Shown here: positions 50,607-61,779 of the stretch, piece by piece
Layout: each line of letters begins with the position of its first letter
How positions within the stretch are numbered: the first letter of the stretch is position 1
Assembly (NCBI RefSeq): GCF_029222705.1
Contig: NZ_JARGZF010000001.1
Location: forward strand, 1,050,437-1,114,436
Origin: Knoellia sp. p5-6-4
Lineage (GTDB): Bacteria; Actinomycetota; Actinomycetes; Actinomycetales; Dermatophilaceae
Direction of reading: 5' to 3'
Length of the DNA stretch: 64,000 bases
Made by a program: the position numbers and the translations under genes
Notes under the pieces: generated by a model
Told to the model about the DNA's origin: nothing
Seen by the model: the letters and a program-made list of their open reading frames with translations, nothing else
The model's database searches: none

Positions 50607-51919
50607 CAGCGGAGGAACCCTTCGTAGTGACGCTGCTGCAGCTGGGACTCGATCTGCTTCACGGTCTCCAGACCAACCCCGACGATGATCAGGATTGACG
50701 TGCCACCGAACGGGAAGTTCTGGTTGGCGCCGACGAGCACCAGGGCAATCAGCGGGATCAGCGAGATGAGGGCCAGGTAGATGGCCCCGGGGACCGTGAT
50801 GCGGGTGATCACGTAGTCCAGGTACTCCGCCGTGGGTCGCCCGGCGCGGATGCCTGGGATGAAGCCGCCGTACTTCTTCATGTTGTCGGCGACCTCGGTG
50901 GGGTTGAACGTGATCGACACGTAGAAGAACGTGAAGAACAGGATCAGCCCGATGTAGATGACCATGTAGATCGGCTTGTCACCGGTGACCAGGTTCTGGT
51001 CGATCCAGGTGACCCACCCCGGCTGGTCGCCCGTCGCGGAGCGGTTGAACTGCGCGATGAGGGTGGGCAGGGCCAGCAGCGAGCTGGCGAAGATGACCGG
51101 GATGACGCCGGCCATGTTGACCTTCAGCGGGATGTAGGTGGAGGTGCCGCCGTACATCTGGCGCCCCACCTGCCGCTTGGCGTACTGCACCGGGATGCGG
51201 CGCTGGCTCTGCTCGACGAAGACGACGAGCGCGATGATGAGGAAGCCGAGCAGGATGACGCCGAGGAAGATGTCCCAGCGGCCGTCGCGCTGCTGGATGG
51301 CCCACAGCGAGCCGGGGAAGGTCGCGGCGATCGAGGTGAAGATCAGCAGCGACATGCCGTTGCCGATGCCCTTGTCGGTGACGAGCTCGCCCAGCCACAT
51401 CACCAGGCCGGTGCCGGCGGTCATGGTGAGCACCATGATGACCAGCGTCGGGACGGAGTCGTCGGGCAGGATGCTCGTGCAGGTCGGGCCGAACAGGCTC
51501 TGCGGGTTCTGCGCGAAGGTGATCAGCGTCGAGGACTGCAGGACCGCCAGGCCGATGGTCAGGTAGCGGGTGTACTGCGTCATCTTCGCCTGGCCCTGCT
51601 GGCCCTCCTTCTTGAGGGCCTCGAACCGCGGGATCACCACGGTGAGCAGCTGCACGATGATGCTCGCGGTGATGTACGGCATGATCCCGAGCGCGAAGAT
51701 CGAGAGCTGCAGGAGGGCGCCGCCGCTGAAGAGGTTGGCGAGGCCCAGCACGCCGGTGGTGGTCGGCGCCTCCTTGATGCACTGCTGCACGGCGGTGTAG
51801 CTGACGCCGGGGACGGGCACCAGGCTGCCGAGCCGGAAGACCGTGAGGATCGCGAGGGTGAACAGCAGCTTCTTGCGCAGGTCCGGCGTCTTGAACGCTC
51901 GGGTGAAGGCGGTGAGCAC
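50606..51919 (-). CDS. secY: Preprotein translocase subunit SecY
   Basis: A 437-residue channel subunit with about ten membrane helices. [20 protein letters not shown] opens the protein, [18 protein letters not shown] is helix 2b/3, and [17 protein letters not shown] and [14 protein letters not shown] segments are conserved. It secretes unfolded proteins such as the pullulanase in this window. The start is GTG at 51919 behind AGGAGG. A strong terminator separates it from rplO, so it likely has its own promoter (TAGAGT at 52054-52059 is a candidate). Confidence 0.98.
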   Translation of the reverse strand: MLTAFTRAFKTPDLRKKLLFTLAILTVFRLGSLVPVPGVSYTAVQQCIKEAPTTTGVLGLANLFSGGALLQLSIFALGIMPYITASIIVQLLTVVIPRFEALKKEGQQGQAKMTQYTRYLTIGLAVLQSSTLITFAQNPQSLFGPTCTSILPDDSVPTLVIMVLTMTAGTGLVMWLGELVTDKGIGNGMSLLIFTSIAATFPGSLWAIQQRDGRWDIFLGVILLGFLIIALVVFVEQSQRRIPVQYAKRQVGRQMYGGTSTYIPLKVNMAGVIPVIFASSLLALPTLIAQFNRSATGDQPGWVTWIDQNLVTGDKPIYMVIYIGLILFFTFFYVSITFNPTEVADNMKKYGGFIPGIRAGRPTAEYLDYVITRITVPGAIYLALISLIPLIALVLVGANQNFPFGGTSILIIVGVGLETVKQIESQLQQRHYEGFLR

Positions 51920-51994
51920 TGGTCCTCCTGGGTGGTGCGGGCGTCCCCCGCGGGTGTGGCTGGTGTGGCTGGGCGATCTCTGTGGTGCGGTCGG

Positions 51995-52059
51995 GGCTGC
52001 GCGAGCTTCGGCTGCGCAGCCCACGGAACGATACCCCGCCCCCGTCGCCGGGGACTCTA
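51995..52059 (-). promoter_or_regulatory. secY leader with hairpin and candidate -10
   Basis: TAGAGT on the minus strand (52059-52054) precedes a GGCTGCGC/GCGCAGCC hairpin (51995-52021) in the leader. A second possible -10, TATCGT, is at 52033-52028. No clear -35. Confidence 0.35.
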
Positions 52060-52074
52060 CCGCTCCTGCGAAGA

Positions 52075-52111
52075 GCCCCGGGAACCGGGCACGAGGCCCG
52101 GCGCCCGGGGC
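52075..52111 (-). terminator. Terminator after rplO
   Basis: GCCCCGGG and CCCGGGGC enclose a second stem CCGGGC/GCCCGG with a 5-base loop, 30 bases after the rplO stop. It separates the spc operon from secY-adk-map. Confidence 0.75.
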
Positions 52112-52141
52112 GTCAGGTGTTGCTGGGGTGCTGCTGGTCGC

Positions 52142-52627
52142 TCAGGCCGAGGTGACCGAGCCGCCGGCGGCCTCGATCTTGTCCTTGGCCGTGGCCGAGA
52201 ACTTGTCGGCGGTGACGTTCACCTTGACGGTGATCTCGCCGGTGCCGAGCACCTTGACCGGCTGGCCTGCACGCACGGCACCCTTGGCCGCGAGGTCGGC
52301 TGCGGTCACGTCGCCACCGTCGGGGTACAGCGCCGAGATGCGGTCGAGGTTCACGACCTGGTACTGCACCTTGAACGGGTTCTTGAACCCGCGCAGCTTG
52401 GGCAGGCGCATGTGGAGCGGCATGGCGCCACCCTCGAAGCGCTCCGGAACCTGGTAGCGGGCCTTGGTGCCCTTGGTGCCACGACCGGCGGTCTTGCCCT
52501 TGGAGCCCTCACCGCGACCCACACGGGTCTTCGCGGTCTTGGCGCCCGGGGCGGGACGCAGGTGGTGCACCTTCAGGGCCGCACCCTCCGCCTTCGCGGC
52601 GGTGTCGGCTGCCTTCTTGGTAGCCAT
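52142..52627 (-). CDS. rplO: 50S ribosomal protein L15
   Basis: A 161-residue L15 with an Ala/Lys-rich N-terminal extension before [40 protein letters not shown] and [20 protein letters not shown]. It is the last gene before a strong terminator; most bacteria co-transcribe it with secY. Confidence 0.97.
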   Translation of the reverse strand: MATKKAADTAAKAEGAALKVHHLRPAPGAKTAKTRVGRGEGSKGKTAGRGTKGTKARYQVPERFEGGAMPLHMRLPKLRGFKNPFKVQYQVVNLDRISALYPDGGDVTAADLAAKGAVRAGQPVKVLGTGEITVKVNVTADKFSATAKDKIEAAGGSVTSA

Positions 52628-52629
52628 GG

Positions 52630-52812
52630 TCAGTCAACCTCCTCGACGGTGACGAGGTGCGTCACCGTGCGGACCATCCCGCGGATCTCGGGGCGGTCCT
52701 CCTTGACGACGACGTCGCCGATGCGCTTCAGACCGAGGCTGCGCAGGGTGTCGCGCTGGTTCTGCTTGCCACCGATCTCGGAACGGGTCTGGGTCACCTT
52801 CAGACGAGCCAT
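52630..52812 (-). CDS. rpmD: 50S ribosomal protein L30
   Basis: A 60-residue L30, [20 protein letters not shown], then [13 protein letters not shown]. The ATG overlaps the rpsE stop and rplO follows after two bases. Confidence 0.97.
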   Translation of the reverse strand: MARLKVTQTRSEIGGKQNQRDTLRSLGLKRIGDVVVKEDRPEIRGMVRTVTHLVTVEEVD

Positions 52813-53471
52813 CACGCACCAGCCTTCGCGGCGGCAGCGGCCTCGCGGCCGGCAGCCTGGGCGCGCAGCATCGCGGCCGGCGCGACCTCGTCCAGCGGCA
52901 GGCCGCGGCGAGCCGCGACGGCCTCGGGACGCTCGAGGCCACGGAGGGCCTCGACGGTCGCGTGGACGATGTTGATGGCGTTGCTGGAGCCGAGCGACTT
53001 GCTGAGCACGTCGTGGATGCCGGCGCACTCGAGCACGGCGCGCACCGGACCACCGGCGATGACACCGGTACCGGGAGCGGCCGGGCGCAGCATGACGACG
53101 CCGGCGGCGGCCTCACCCTGCACGGGGTGCGGGATGGTGCCCTGGATGCGCGGGACCTTGAAGAACTGCTTCTTGGCCTCCTCGACACCCTTGGCGATGG
53201 CCGCGGGCACCTCCTTCGCCTTGCCGTAGCCGACACCCACGGTGCCGTCGCCGTCGCCGACCACCACGAGGGCGGTGAAGCTGAAGCGGCGGCCACCCTT
53301 GACGACCTTGGCAACGCGGTTGATGGTCACCACGCGCTCGACGTAGGCGTTCTTCTCGGCCTGGTCGCGGCCGCCGTCACGACGGCTGTCGCGACGGTCG
53401 CGGCGGTCGCCGCGCTCGCCACGGGCGTTGTCGCCAGCGGCTCCAGTGCCTCGACGCTGGGGTCCGGGCAT
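52812..53471 (-). CDS. rpsE: 30S ribosomal protein S5
   Basis: A 219-residue S5. Residues 1-40 are an Arg/Asp/Gly-rich extension ([18 protein letters not shown]) before the dsRBD-like core with [20 protein letters not shown] and [15 protein letters not shown], and a C-terminal fold ending AAAAKAGA. It contributes to decoding accuracy. The ATG at 53471 has GAGGA upstream. Confidence 0.97.
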   Translation of the reverse strand: MPGPQRRGTGAAGDNARGERGDRRDRRDSRRDGGRDQAEKNAYVERVVTINRVAKVVKGGRRFSFTALVVVGDGDGTVGVGYGKAKEVPAAIAKGVEEAKKQFFKVPRIQGTIPHPVQGEAAAGVVMLRPAAPGTGVIAGGPVRAVLECAGIHDVLSKSLGSSNAINIVHATVEALRGLERPEAVAARRGLPLDEVAPAAMLRAQAAGREAAAAAKAGA

Positions 53472-53511
53472 CAGATGTTCCTCATCTCGACGATTGCGTT
53501 CTGGTTCTGGC

Positions 53512-53886
53512 TCACAGCGACAGCCCACCCTCGCGGGCGCCGTCGGCGATGGCGGCGATGCGGCCGTGGTACTTGTTGCCGCCACGGTCGAAGACGACGG
53601 CCTCGACGCCGGCGCTCTTGGCGCGCTCCGCGAGGAGCTCACCGACGCGACGCGCCTTGGCGGTCTTGTCACCCTCGAACGCGCGCAGGTCCGCCTCCAT
53701 GGTGGAGGCCGAGGCCACGGTCTTGCCGACCGTGTCGTCGACGATCTGCACGAAGACGTGGCGCGAGGAGCGCGACACGACCAGGCGCGGACGCAGCGCG
53801 GTGCCGGACACCTTCTTGCGGACGCGCAGGTGGCGACGTCCGCGCGCAGCGGACTTGCCCTTGGCTCGCTTGACGATCATTGCCAT
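53512..53886 (-). CDS. rplR: 50S ribosomal protein L18
   Basis: A 124-residue 5S-rRNA-binding protein with [36 protein letters not shown] and [20 protein letters not shown]. Two nearby Met codons (53886 and 53880) are possible starts; the first is used. Confidence 0.96.
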   Translation of the reverse strand: MAMIVKRAKGKSAARGRRHLRVRKKVSGTALRPRLVVSRSSRHVFVQIVDDTVGKTVASASTMEADLRAFEGDKTAKARRVGELLAERAKSAGVEAVVFDRGGNKYHGRIAAIADGAREGGLSL

Positions 53887-53889
53887 GGC

Positions 53890-54426
53890 TTACTTACCAG
53901 CCTTTCCGACCTTGCGGCGGATGTGCTCGCCCGCGTACCGCACGCCCTTGCCCTTGTACGGGTCGGGCTTGCGGAGCTTGCGGATGTTTGCGGCAACCTC
54001 GCCAACCAGCTGCTTGTCGATGCCCTGGACCGAGAAACGGGTCGGGGTCTCGACAGCAAAGGAGATGCCCTCGGGGGCCTCCACGGTGATGGGGTGCGAG
54101 TAGCCGAGGGCGAACTCGAGGTTCCCGCCCTTGTTGGCCACGCGGTAACCCGTGCCGTGGATCTCCATCTTCTTCTCGTAGCCCTCGGTGACACCGAGGA
54201 CCATGTTGTTGATGAGCGAGCGGGTCAGGCCGTGCAGGGCACGGGACTGGCGCTCGTCGTTCGGGCGCTTGACCTCGAGGGTGTCATCCGCCTTCTCGAC
54301 CGTGATCGGCTCGGCCACGACGTGCGTGAGCTCGCCCTTGGGGCCCTTCACCGTGACGGCCTGGCCGTCGATGGCGATGTCGACACCGCTCGGGACGGCG
54401 ACAGGAAGTCGTCCAATACGCGACAT
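53890..54426 (-). CDS. rplF: 50S ribosomal protein L6
   Basis: A 178-residue L6 of two related domains, beginning [20 protein letters not shown] and ending with the signature [19 protein letters not shown]. It lies near the factor-binding site of the large subunit. Confidence 0.97.
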   Translation of the reverse strand: MSRIGRLPVAVPSGVDIAIDGQAVTVKGPKGELTHVVAEPITVEKADDTLEVKRPNDERQSRALHGLTRSLINNMVLGVTEGYEKKMEIHGTGYRVANKGGNLEFALGYSHPITVEAPEGISFAVETPTRFSVQGIDKQLVGEVAANIRKLRKPDPYKGKGVRYAGEHIRRKVGKAGK

Positions 54427-54438
54427 GTCGAATACCCC

Positions 54439-54837
54439 TTACCAGACGTAGGCGAGGACTTCCCCGCCCACACCCTTGGAAGCCGCCTGACGGTCCGTGA
54501 GGAGGCCAGACGACGTGGAAATGATGGCCACACCGAGGCCGCCGAGGACCTTGGGCAGGTTCGTGGACTTGGCGTACACACGCAGACCGGGCTTGGACAC
54601 CCGGCGCACGCCCGCGATGGAGCGCTCGCGGTTCGGGCCGTACTTCAGCTCTATGGTCAGCGTCTTGCCGACCTCGGCGTCCTCGACCTTCCAGCCGGCG
54701 ATGTAACCCTCGGCCTGCAGGATCTCGGCGATGTGGGACTTCAGCTTGGAAAACGGCATGGAGACTGCGTCGTGGTGCGCCGAGTTGGCGTTCCGGACGC
54801 GGGTCAGCATGTCCGCAATCGGGTCAGTCATGGTCAT
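54439..54837 (-). CDS. rpsH: 30S ribosomal protein S8
   Basis: A 132-residue S8, [20 protein letters not shown] to the conserved [20 protein letters not shown]. In many bacteria S8 binds its own mRNA to repress the spc operon. The 80-base gap before it holds no gene. Confidence 0.97.
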   Translation of the reverse strand: MTMTDPIADMLTRVRNANSAHHDAVSMPFSKLKSHIAEILQAEGYIAGWKVEDAEVGKTLTIELKYGPNRERSIAGVRRVSKPGLRVYAKSTNLPKVLGGLGVAIISTSSGLLTDRQAASKGVGGEVLAYVW

Positions 54838-54917
54838 GGGCTTCTCCGCCCTCTCTCACCGCGGTTTCACTGCTGATGCGCAGCGACCTGCGATGTAGAT
54901 GGATCAAACGGTGGGGT

Positions 54918-55103
54918 TTACCAGGAGCTCTTGGTGATGCCGGGCAGCTCGCCGCGGTGCGCCATCTCGCGAAGGCAGACACGGCACAGGCCGAACTTGC
55001 GGTACACCGAGTGCGGCCGGCCGCAGCGCTGGCAGCGCGTGTAGGCGCGGACCTTGAACTTCGGCGTCTTGTTGGCCTTGTTGATCAGTGCGGTCTTGGC
55101 CAT
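54918..55103 (-). CDS. rpsN: 30S ribosomal protein S14, zinc type
   Basis: A 61-residue S14 of the type Z class. [20 protein letters not shown] supplies the two CxxC zinc pairs. Zinc-free long paralogues replace it under zinc starvation in many actinobacteria; none is here. Confidence 0.97.
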   Translation of the reverse strand: MAKTALINKANKTPKFKVRAYTRCQRCGRPHSVYRKFGLCRVCLREMAHRGELPGITKSSW

Positions 55104-55104
55104 G

Positions 55105-55680
55105 TCAGTTCTCCTTGAAGGGGAAGCCGAGCGCCTTGAGCAGGGCGCGGCCCTCGTCGTCGTTGCTGGCACTGGTCACCACGGTGATGTCCATGCCACG
55201 CACGCGGTCGATCCGGTCCTGGTCGATCTCGTGGAACATCGACTGCTCGTTGAGACCGAAGGTGTAGTTGCCCCGACCGTCGAACTGCTTCGGCGACAGG
55301 CCGCGGAAGTCGCGGATGCGCGGCAGCGCGATGGAGACGAGGCGGTCGAGGAACTCCCACATCCGGTCGCCACGCAGCGTGGTGTGCGCGCCGATCGGCA
55401 TGCCCTCGCGCAGCTTGAACTGCGCGATGGACTTGCGGGCCTTGGTCACGACCGGCTTCTGTCCGGTAATCGCGGTCAGGTCGCGGACCGCGCCCTCGAT
55501 GAGCTTGGCGTCACGGGCGGCGTCGCCGACACCCATGTTGACGACGACCTTGACGACGCCGGGCACCTGCATGACGTTCTCGTAGCCGAACTGCTCACGC
55601 AGCTGGCCCTTGATCTCGTCCGCGTAGCGCTGCTTCAGGCGCGGCTTCGCCGCTGCGGAAATCTCAGTCTGAGTGGTCAT
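55105..55680 (-). CDS. rplE: 50S ribosomal protein L5
   Basis: A 191-residue L5 that binds 5S rRNA, with [40 protein letters not shown] and [20 protein letters not shown]. The ATG at 55680 with a GAGAG ribosome-binding site is used; four extra upstream codons are not needed. Confidence 0.97.
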   Translation of the reverse strand: MTTQTEISAAAKPRLKQRYADEIKGQLREQFGYENVMQVPGVVKVVVNMGVGDAARDAKLIEGAVRDLTAITGQKPVVTKARKSIAQFKLREGMPIGAHTTLRGDRMWEFLDRLVSIALPRIRDFRGLSPKQFDGRGNYTFGLNEQSMFHEIDQDRIDRVRGMDITVVTSASNDDEGRALLKALGFPFKEN

Positions 55681-55688
55681 AGCTTCTC

Positions 55689-56039
55689 TCACAGGTCCTT
55701 GCCCGAGCGCACGCCGACGCGGGTGCGGGAGGCCTTCTGGCGGCCGTCGCGCTCGACGGTCTCGACGCGGGTCTTGATCCGGGTCGGCTTCTTGTCCTCC
55801 GGGTCGACCACGGCCACGTTGCTCACGTGGATCGGGGCCTCCTGGACCACGAGGCCACCGGTGCGCGAGCCACGCGCGGTCTGGCCGGCCTTGGTGTGCC
55901 GGGTCACGCGGTTGACGCCCTCGACCAGCACGCGCTGGGTGTCGGGGTACACGGCGATGACCTTGCCCTGCTTGGACTTGTCCTTGCCCGAGAGGACCTG
56001 GACGAGGTCGCCCTTCTTGATCTTCATCTTCTCAGCCAT
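55689..56039 (-). CDS. rplX: 50S ribosomal protein L24
   Basis: A 116-residue KOW-domain protein, [20 protein letters not shown], then [20 protein letters not shown]. It starts large-subunit assembly. The C-terminal basic tail [17 protein letters not shown] is longer than in E. coli. Confidence 0.97.
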   Translation of the reverse strand: MAEKMKIKKGDLVQVLSGKDKSKQGKVIAVYPDTQRVLVEGVNRVTRHTKAGQTARGSRTGGLVVQEAPIHVSNVAVVDPEDKKPTRIKTRVETVERDGRQKASRTRVGVRSGKDL

Positions 56040-56041
56040 GC

Positions 56042-56410
56042 TCAGAGCACCTCCGGCGCCAGCGAGATGATCTTCATGAACTTCTTCTCACGCAGCTCGC
56101 GGCCGACCGGGCCGAAGATGCGCGTGCCACGAGGGTCGCCGTCACCCTTGAGGATGACCGCGGCGTTCTCGTCGAACTTGATGTAGGAACCGTCCTGGCG
56201 GCGACGCTCCTTGGCGGTCCGCACGATGACGGCCTTGACGACGTCGCCCTTCTTGACGTTGCCGCCCGGGATGGCGTCCTTGACGGTGGCGACGATGACG
56301 TCACCGATGCCGGCGTAACGACGACCGGAGCCGCCGAGAACACGGATGCAAAGGATCTCCTTGGCACCGGTGTTGTCGGCGACGCGCAGTCGCGACTCCT
56401 GCTGGATCAC
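56042..56410 (-). CDS. rplN: 50S ribosomal protein L14
   Basis: A 122-residue L14 starting with [23 protein letters not shown], and ending [11 protein letters not shown]. It forms an intersubunit bridge. The 139-base gap upstream contains a hairpin. Confidence 0.98.
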   Translation of the reverse strand: MIQQESRLRVADNTGAKEILCIRVLGGSGRRYAGIGDVIVATVKDAIPGGNVKKGDVVKAVIVRTAKERRRQDGSYIKFDENAAVILKGDGDPRGTRIFGPVGRELREKKFMKIISLAPEVL

Positions 56411-56494
56411 TGTCTAACTCCTGTCGTCGAGCTGGTTCTCACCGGGTGCTCCCCCGGCTGAGCCTGGCCGAACTGTGGGTGGTCTGTTTCGGTC

Positions 56495-56532
56495 GCGCGC
56501 GGCATACCAGTGCGATCCGGTATGCCGCGTGC
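56495..56532 (-). terminator. Hairpin between rpsQ and rplN
   Basis: GCGCGCGGCATACC and GGTATGCCGCGTGC pair at 13 of 14 positions plus one G-U, with a 10-base loop, 18 bases after the rpsQ stop. It divides the S10 and spc operons and may terminate or attenuate. Confidence 0.65.
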
Positions 56533-56549
56533 GGCCTGGTCGTGCTCGC

Positions 56550-56843
56550 TTACTTGGCCTTCTCGAGGATCTCCACCACGCGCCAGCGCTTGGTGGCCGA
56601 GAGCGGGCGGGTCTCCATGATCAGGACGCGGTCGCCGATGCCGGCTGCGTTCTGCTCGTCGTGGGCCTTGACCTTGCTGCTGCGCCGCATGACCTTGCCG
56701 TAGAGCGCGTGCTTGACGCGGTCCTCGACCTCGACCACGACGGTCTTGTCCATCTTGTCGCTGACGACGTAGCCCTGGCGGGTCTTGCGGTAGTTGCGGT
56801 CCGCAGCTGCCTTCACGGCCTCATCCTTCGTGTTCTCGCTCAT
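56550..56843 (-). CDS. rpsQ: 30S ribosomal protein S17
   Basis: A 97-residue S17 with an acidic N-terminal extension, then [20 protein letters not shown] and [20 protein letters not shown]. It is the last gene of the S10 operon and overlaps rpmC by 4 bases. Confidence 0.97.
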   Translation of the reverse strand: MSENTKDEAVKAAADRNYRKTRQGYVVSDKMDKTVVVEVEDRVKHALYGKVMRRSSKVKAHDEQNAAGIGDRVLIMETRPLSATKRWRVVEILEKAK

Positions 56844-57073
56844 GCCTGCTCCTCGCGGCCGATGTTGAGCTCGCGCTCACGCATCTCGGTGTAGATCCGC
56901 GCGATGTCCTTGCGGACGGCGCGCAGACGGCCGTGGTTGTCCAGCTGGCCTGTGGCCGACTGGAAACGGAGGTTGAACAGCTCCTCCTTGGCCTTGCGGA
57001 GCTCGTCGACCAGACGGTCGTCGTCGAAACCACGCAGGTTCTGCGACGTCAGGTCCTTGGAACCGACTGCCAT
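56840..57073 (-). CDS. rpmC: 50S ribosomal protein L29
   Basis: A 77-residue helical L29 near the tunnel exit: [40 protein letters not shown]. It shares one base with the rplP stop. Confidence 0.97.
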   Translation of the reverse strand: MAVGSKDLTSQNLRGFDDDRLVDELRKAKEELFNLRFQSATGQLDNHGRLRAVRKDIARIYTEMRERELNIGREEQA

Positions 57074-57492
57074 CAGAAGTCACCACCCTCACGCCGGACG
57101 AAGCGGCACTTCATCGGCAGCTTGTGCATCGCCAGGCGCAGGGCCTCGCGAGCGATCTCCTCGGAAACACCGGAGATCTCGAACATGACGCGGCCCGGCT
57201 TGACGTTGGCGATCCACCACTCCGGCGAGCCCTTACCGGAACCCATGCGGGTCTCAGCCGGCTTCTTGGTGAGCGGGCGGTCCGGGTAGATGTTGATCCA
57301 GACCTTTCCGCCACGCTTCATGTAACGGGTCATCGCGATACGAGCGGACTCGATCTGACGGTTGGTGACGTAGGCGGGCTCGAGGGCCTGGATGCCGTAG
57401 TCGCCGAACGCGATCTTCGTGCCACCCTTCGCAGCGCCCGAGCGACCCGGGTGGTGCTGCTTGCGGTGCTTGACTCGACGAGGAATCAACAT
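57073..57492 (-). CDS. rplP: 50S ribosomal protein L16
   Basis: A 139-residue L16, [20 protein letters not shown], with [20 protein letters not shown] and [20 protein letters not shown]. It organises the A-tRNA region. Confidence 0.98.
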   Translation of the reverse strand: MLIPRRVKHRKQHHPGRSGAAKGGTKIAFGDYGIQALEPAYVTNRQIESARIAMTRYMKRGGKVWINIYPDRPLTKKPAETRMGSGKGSPEWWIANVKPGRVMFEISGVSEEIAREALRLAMHKLPMKCRFVRREGGDF

Positions 57493-57493
57493 G

Positions 57494-58315
57494 TCAGGAC
57501 TCTCCCTCAGTGCTCGCCGGGGCCTGAGCCTCGGCAGCCTCGGTCACCGGGGCCTCGGCCGCGGGGGCCTCGGCAGCGGGACGCTCGCGACGGGCGCGTG
57601 CCGGACGGTCGGCGCCGTCACGACGCGGGCCACGCGACGGGCGCGGGGCAGCGGCCTGCTGCTGCGCCAGCTCGCGGGCGGTGACGTCGCCCTTGTAGAT
57701 CCACACCTTCACGCCGATGCGGCCGAAGGTGGTGCGGGCCTCGTAGAAGCCGTAGTCGATGTTCGCACGGAGGGTGTGCAGCGGCACGCGACCCTCGCGG
57801 TAGAACTCGGTGCGCGACATCTCAGCACCGCCGAGGCGGCCGGAGACCTGGACACGGATGCCCTTGGCGCCGGCGCGGGTGGCGGACTGCATGCCCTTGC
57901 GCATCGCGCGACGGAACGACACACGAGCCGAGAGCTGCTCGGCGATGCCCTGGGCGACCAGCTGGGCGTCGACCTCGGGGTTCTTCACCTCGAGGATGTT
58001 CAGCTGCACCTGCTTGCCCGTGAGCTTCTCCAGCTCGCCGCGGATGCGGTCGGCCTCAGCGCCGCGGCGGCCGATGACGATGCCCGGACGCGCGGTGTGG
58101 ATGTCGACGCGGACGCGGTCGCGGGTGCGCTCGATCTCCACGCGGGAGATGCCGGCGCGCTCCATGCCCTCGGACATGAGCTTGCGGATCGCCACGTCTT
58201 CCTTGACGTAGTCGCGGTAGCGCTGGCCCTCCTTGGTGGAGTCAGCGAACCAGCGGCTCTTGTGCTCGGTGGTGATGCCCAGACGGAAGCCGTGCGGGTT
58301 GACCTTCTGGCCCAT
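57494..58315 (-). CDS. rpsC: 30S ribosomal protein S3
   Basis: A 273-residue S3. [20 protein letters not shown] opens it, the KH domain contains [20 protein letters not shown], and residues ~215-273 are an Ala/Pro/Glu-rich tail beyond the ribosomal core. It lines the mRNA entry site. Confidence 0.98.
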   Translation of the reverse strand: MGQKVNPHGFRLGITTEHKSRWFADSTKEGQRYRDYVKEDVAIRKLMSEGMERAGISRVEIERTRDRVRVDIHTARPGIVIGRRGAEADRIRGELEKLTGKQVQLNILEVKNPEVDAQLVAQGIAEQLSARVSFRRAMRKGMQSATRAGAKGIRVQVSGRLGGAEMSRTEFYREGRVPLHTLRANIDYGFYEARTTFGRIGVKVWIYKGDVTARELAQQQAAAPRPSRGPRRDGADRPARARRERPAAEAPAAEAPVTEAAEAQAPASTEGES

Positions 58316-58719
58316 TAGCGGTTGCCTCCCTTGGACTTCTGGTTCGGCGCGACGACCACGGTGATGTGGCTCGTGCGCTTGTTGATGCGGGCGGCCCGGC
58401 CCTGGGCGCGCGGACGGAACCGCTTCATCGTCGGGCCCTCGTCCACGAAGGCCTCGCTGATGACGAGGTTGCGCTCGTCGAACGCCTCGGAGGCCGCGTC
58501 GGCCTTGACCCGCGCGTTGGCGATGGCGCTCTGCAGCACCTTCCGGACGGGGTCGGACGCGGCCTGCGGCGCGAACTGCAGCACCGCGACGGCCTCGACG
58601 GCCTGCTTGCCGCGGATCAGGTCCACGATGCGGCGGGCCTTCATCGGCGTGACGCGCACGTGGCGCGCGACAGCCTTGGCTTCCATCACGTTGTCCTTGT
58701 TCTCGGTGGAGGCGGCCAT
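58315..58719 (-). CDS. rplV: 50S ribosomal protein L22
   Basis: A 134-residue L22, with [20 protein letters not shown] and the tunnel hairpin region [20 protein letters not shown]. It overlaps its neighbours by one base on each side. Confidence 0.98.
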   Translation of the reverse strand: MAASTENKDNVMEAKAVARHVRVTPMKARRIVDLIRGKQAVEAVAVLQFAPQAASDPVRKVLQSAIANARVKADAASEAFDERNLVISEAFVDEGPTMKRFRPRAQGRAARINKRTSHITVVVAPNQKSKGGNR

Positions 58720-59000
58720 CAGCGGCGACGCCCCTTCTTGTCGTCCTTCACGTGACCCTTGAACGTGCGGGTCGGTGCGAACTCGCCGAGCTTGTGGCCG
58801 ACCATCGACTCGGTCACGAAGACCGGGACGTGCTTGCGGCCGTCGTGCACGGCAAGGGTGTGACCCAGCATGTCCGGCGAGATCACCGAGCGACGCGACC
58901 AGGTCTTGATGACGTTCTTGCTGCCCGCTTCGTTCTGAGCGTCCACCTTCTTCTGAAGGTGGTCGTCGATGAAGGGGCCCTTCTTCAAGCTACGAGGCAT
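58719..59000 (-). CDS. rpsS: 30S ribosomal protein S19
   Basis: A 93-residue S19, [20 protein letters not shown], with [20 protein letters not shown] and [16 protein letters not shown]. It forms a complex with S13 in the 30S head. Confidence 0.98.
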   Translation of the reverse strand: MPRSLKKGPFIDDHLQKKVDAQNEAGSKNVIKTWSRRSVISPDMLGHTLAVHDGRKHVPVFVTESMVGHKLGEFAPTRTFKGHVKDDKKGRRR

Positions 59001-59018
59001 GTTTCTTCAGGCTCCTAC

Positions 59019-59855
59019 TCAGCGCTTCTTGCCAGTACGACGGCGGCGAACGATCAGCTTGTCGCTCGGCTTGCCGGGGCGGCGGGTCCGGCCCTCAGGC
59101 TGGCCCCAGGGGCTGACCGGGTGGCGACCACCGGAGGTCTTGCCCTCACCACCACCGTGCGGGTGGTCGACCGGGTTCATGGCGACACCACGGACGGTCG
59201 GGCGCTTGCCCTTCCAGCGCATGCGGCCGGCCTTGCCCCAGTTGATGTTGGACTGCTCGGCGTTGCCCACCTCGCCGACCGTGGCGCGGCAGCGCAGGTC
59301 GACGTTGCGGATCTCGCCGGACGGCATGCGCAGCTGGGCGTAGGGGCCGTCCTTGGCGACGAGCTGGACGCGCACACCCGCCGAACGGGCGATCTTCGCG
59401 CCGCCACCGGGCTTGAGCTCGACGGCGTGGATGACCGTACCGGTCGGGATGTTGCGCAGCGGCAGGCTGTTGCCCGGCTTGATGTCGGCGCCCGCGCCGT
59501 TCTCGATCATGTCGCCCTGGCGCAGCTTGTTCGGCGCGAGGATGTAGCGCTTCTCGCCGTCGGCGTAGTGCAGCAGCGCGATGCGGGCGGTGCGGTTGGG
59601 GTCGTACTCGATGTGAGCGACCTTGGCCGGCACGCCGTCCTTGTCGTGGCGGCGGAAGTCGATGACTCGGTAGGCACGCTTGTGGCCACCACCGATGTGA
59701 CGGGTGGTGATGCGGCCGTTGCTGTTGCGCCCACCGCTCTTGGTCAGCGGACGGACCAGCGACTTCTCCGGCGTGGAGCGCGTGACCTCGACGAAGTCGG
59801 CGACGCTCGAGCCGCGCCGGCCTGGCGTCGTCGGCTTGTACTTACGGATACCCAT
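59019..59855 (-). CDS. rplB: 50S ribosomal protein L2
   Basis: A 278-residue L2. [20 protein letters not shown] opens it and [20 protein letters not shown] holds the conserved His needed for subunit association and peptide transfer. Confidence 0.98.
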   Translation of the reverse strand: MGIRKYKPTTPGRRGSSVADFVEVTRSTPEKSLVRPLTKSGGRNSNGRITTRHIGGGHKRAYRVIDFRRHDKDGVPAKVAHIEYDPNRTARIALLHYADGEKRYILAPNKLRQGDMIENGAGADIKPGNSLPLRNIPTGTVIHAVELKPGGGAKIARSAGVRVQLVAKDGPYAQLRMPSGEIRNVDLRCRATVGEVGNAEQSNINWGKAGRMRWKGKRPTVRGVAMNPVDHPHGGGEGKTSGGRHPVSPWGQPEGRTRRPGKPSDKLIVRRRRTGKKR

Positions 59856-59887
59856 GTCTTAGTTCCTCAGTTCCTCAAGCGTTCTCG

Positions 59888-60184
59888 TCAGGCGCCCGCA
59901 CCGAAGATGTCGATCGAGCCCTCGCGGAGGGTGACGATCGCGCGCTTGGTGTCCTTGCGCTTGCCGAGGCCGAAACGCGTACGACGGGTCTTGCCCGGAC
60001 GGTTCAGGGTGTTGACCGAGTCGACCTTGACGCCGAACACACGCTCGACCGCGATCTTGATCTCGGTCTTGTTCGCCCGCGGGTCCACGATGAAGGTGTA
60101 CTTGCCCTCGTCGAGGAGGCCGTACGACTTCTCCGAGACGACCGGCGCGATCAGGATGTCGCGGGGGTCCTTGTGAGCGCTCAC
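59888..60184 (-). CDS. rplW: 50S ribosomal protein L23
   Basis: A 98-residue L23, the tunnel-exit docking site for trigger factor and [43 protein letters not shown]. It overlaps rplD by 4 bases. Confidence 0.98.
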   Translation of the reverse strand: MSAHKDPRDILIAPVVSEKSYGLLDEGKYTFIVDPRANKTEIKIAVERVFGVKVDSVNTLNRPGKTRRTRFGLGKRKDTKRAIVTLREGSIDIFGAGA

Positions 60185-60798
60185 TTGGCCTCCTCCTTGT
60201 CAGCCTTGGCCGGCCCCGCCACGAAGGCGTCGAGGGCGGCCTGGGTGAAGACGACGTCGTCGGCGCAGAGCACGTCGTAGGTGTTCAGCTGGTCGGCCAC
60301 GAGGACGTGGACGTCGGCCAGGTTGCGCACCGACTTGAACGAGACCTCGTCGTCGCGGGTCAGCACGACGAGCAGGTTCTTGCGCTCGGTCAAGCCGGAC
60401 AGCAGCGCCAGCGCGTCCTTGGCGGACGGGGCGTCACCGGTCACCAGCGAGTCGACGACGTGGATGCGGCCGTGGCGCGCCCGGTCGGAGAGGGCTCCGC
60501 GCAGGGCGGCAGCCTTCATCTTCTTGGGGGTGCGCTGGGCGTAGTCGCGCGGCTGCGGGCCGTGGACCACGCCACCACCGGCGAACTGGGGCGCACGGGT
60601 CGAGCCCTGGCGGGCGCGGCCGGTGCCCTTCTGGCGGTAGGGCTTGCGGCCACCGCCGCGGACCTCGCCGCGGGTCTTGGTGGAGTGCGTGCCCTGACGC
60701 GCGGCAGCGAGCTGCGCCACGACGACCTGGTGGATCAGGGGGACGTTGACCTGGACGTCGAAGATCTCGGCGGGCAGGTTCTTCTCAGCAGTAGGCAT
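60181..60798 (-). CDS. rplD: 50S ribosomal protein L4
   Basis: A 205-residue L4. [20 protein letters not shown] and [20 protein letters not shown] form the tunnel loop. In some bacteria L4 represses the S10 operon through its leader; the 260-base leader here leaves that open. Confidence 0.98.
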   Translation of the reverse strand: MPTAEKNLPAEIFDVQVNVPLIHQVVVAQLAAARQGTHSTKTRGEVRGGGRKPYRQKGTGRARQGSTRAPQFAGGGVVHGPQPRDYAQRTPKKMKAAALRGALSDRARHGRIHVVDSLVTGDAPSAKDALALLSGLTERKNLLVVLTRDDEVSFKSVRNLADVHVLVADQLNTYDVLCADDVVFTQAALDAFVAGPAKADKEEAK

Positions 60799-60803
60799 CA
60801 GGC

Positions 60804-61460
60804 TCAGGCTCCCTTGGCAGCCGTGCGAACCAGGACCAGGCCGCCGCGGGGGCCGGGGACGGCACCCTTGACGAGCAGCAGACCCTTCTCCGCGTCCACG
60901 GCGTGGATGGTGAGGTTCTGGGTGGTCTGGCGCACGCCGCCCATGCGGCCGGCCATGCGCATGCCCTTGAAGACGCGACCCGGGGTGGCGCAGCCACCGA
61001 TCGAGCCCGGCTTGCGGTGGTTGCGGTGCGCGCCGTGCGAGGCGGAGACACCCTTGAAGCCGTGACGCTTCATGACACCGGCGAAGCCCTTGCCCTTGGT
61101 GGTGCCGGTGACGTCGATCTCCTGGCCGGCCTCGAAGAGCTCGGCGGTGATCTCCTGGCCCAGGGTGTACTCGCCCGCATCGGCGGTGCGCAGCTCGACG
61201 AGGTGGCGGCGCGGGGTCACACCGGCCTTCTCGAAGTGGCCGCCCATCGGCTTGTTGACCTTGCGCGGGTCGATCGCGCCGTAGGCGATCTGGACCGCGG
61301 CGTAGCCGTCGGTGTCGGCGTCGCGCACCTGGGTGACGACGCAGGGGCCGGCCTTGATCACGGTCACGGGGACGAGCCGGTTGTCGGCGTCCCAGACCTG
61401 GGTCATGCCCAGCTTCTCGCCGAGCACGCCCTTCACCGTCTTGGTAGCAGTCGTGGTCAT
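60804..61460 (-). CDS. rplC: 50S ribosomal protein L3
   Basis: A 218-residue L3. [20 protein letters not shown] opens it and [20 protein letters not shown] reaches the peptidyl-transferase centre; [19 protein letters not shown] includes the residue methylated in some bacteria. Confidence 0.98.
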   Translation of the reverse strand: MTTTATKTVKGVLGEKLGMTQVWDADNRLVPVTVIKAGPCVVTQVRDADTDGYAAVQIAYGAIDPRKVNKPMGGHFEKAGVTPRRHLVELRTADAGEYTLGQEITAELFEAGQEIDVTGTTKGKGFAGVMKRHGFKGVSASHGAHRNHRKPGSIGGCATPGRVFKGMRMAGRMGGVRQTTQNLTIHAVDAEKGLLLVKGAVPGPRGGLVLVRTAAKGA

Positions 61461-61470
61461 GTCGTCAGCC

Positions 61471-61779
61471 TCAGAGCTTGATCTCGATGTTGACGTCAGC
61501 CGGAAGGTCGAGTCGCATCAGCGAGTCGACGGCCTTCGGCGTCGGGTCGATGATGTCAATCAGGCGCTTGTGGGTTCGCATCTCGAAGTGCTCGCGGCTG
61601 TCCTTGTACTTGTGGGGCGAGCGGATGACCACGAAGACGTTCTTCTCCGTGGGCAGCGGCACGGGGCCGACCACCGTCGCGCCAGCACGGGTCACCGTGT
61701 CGACAATCTTGCGCGCCGAGTTGTCGATGACCTCGTGGTCATACGACTTCAAGCGGATGCGGATCTTCTGTCCCGCCAT
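61471..61779 (-). CDS. rpsJ: 30S ribosomal protein S10
   Basis: A 102-residue S10, [20 protein letters not shown], with [20 protein letters not shown] and [20 protein letters not shown]. It is the first gene of the S10 operon. The ATG at 61779 is the canonical start; codons further upstream are leader. Confidence 0.98.
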   Translation of the reverse strand: MAGQKIRIRLKSYDHEVIDNSARKIVDTVTRAGATVVGPVPLPTEKNVFVVIRSPHKYKDSREHFEMRTHKRLIDIIDPTPKAVDSLMRLDLPADVNIEIKL

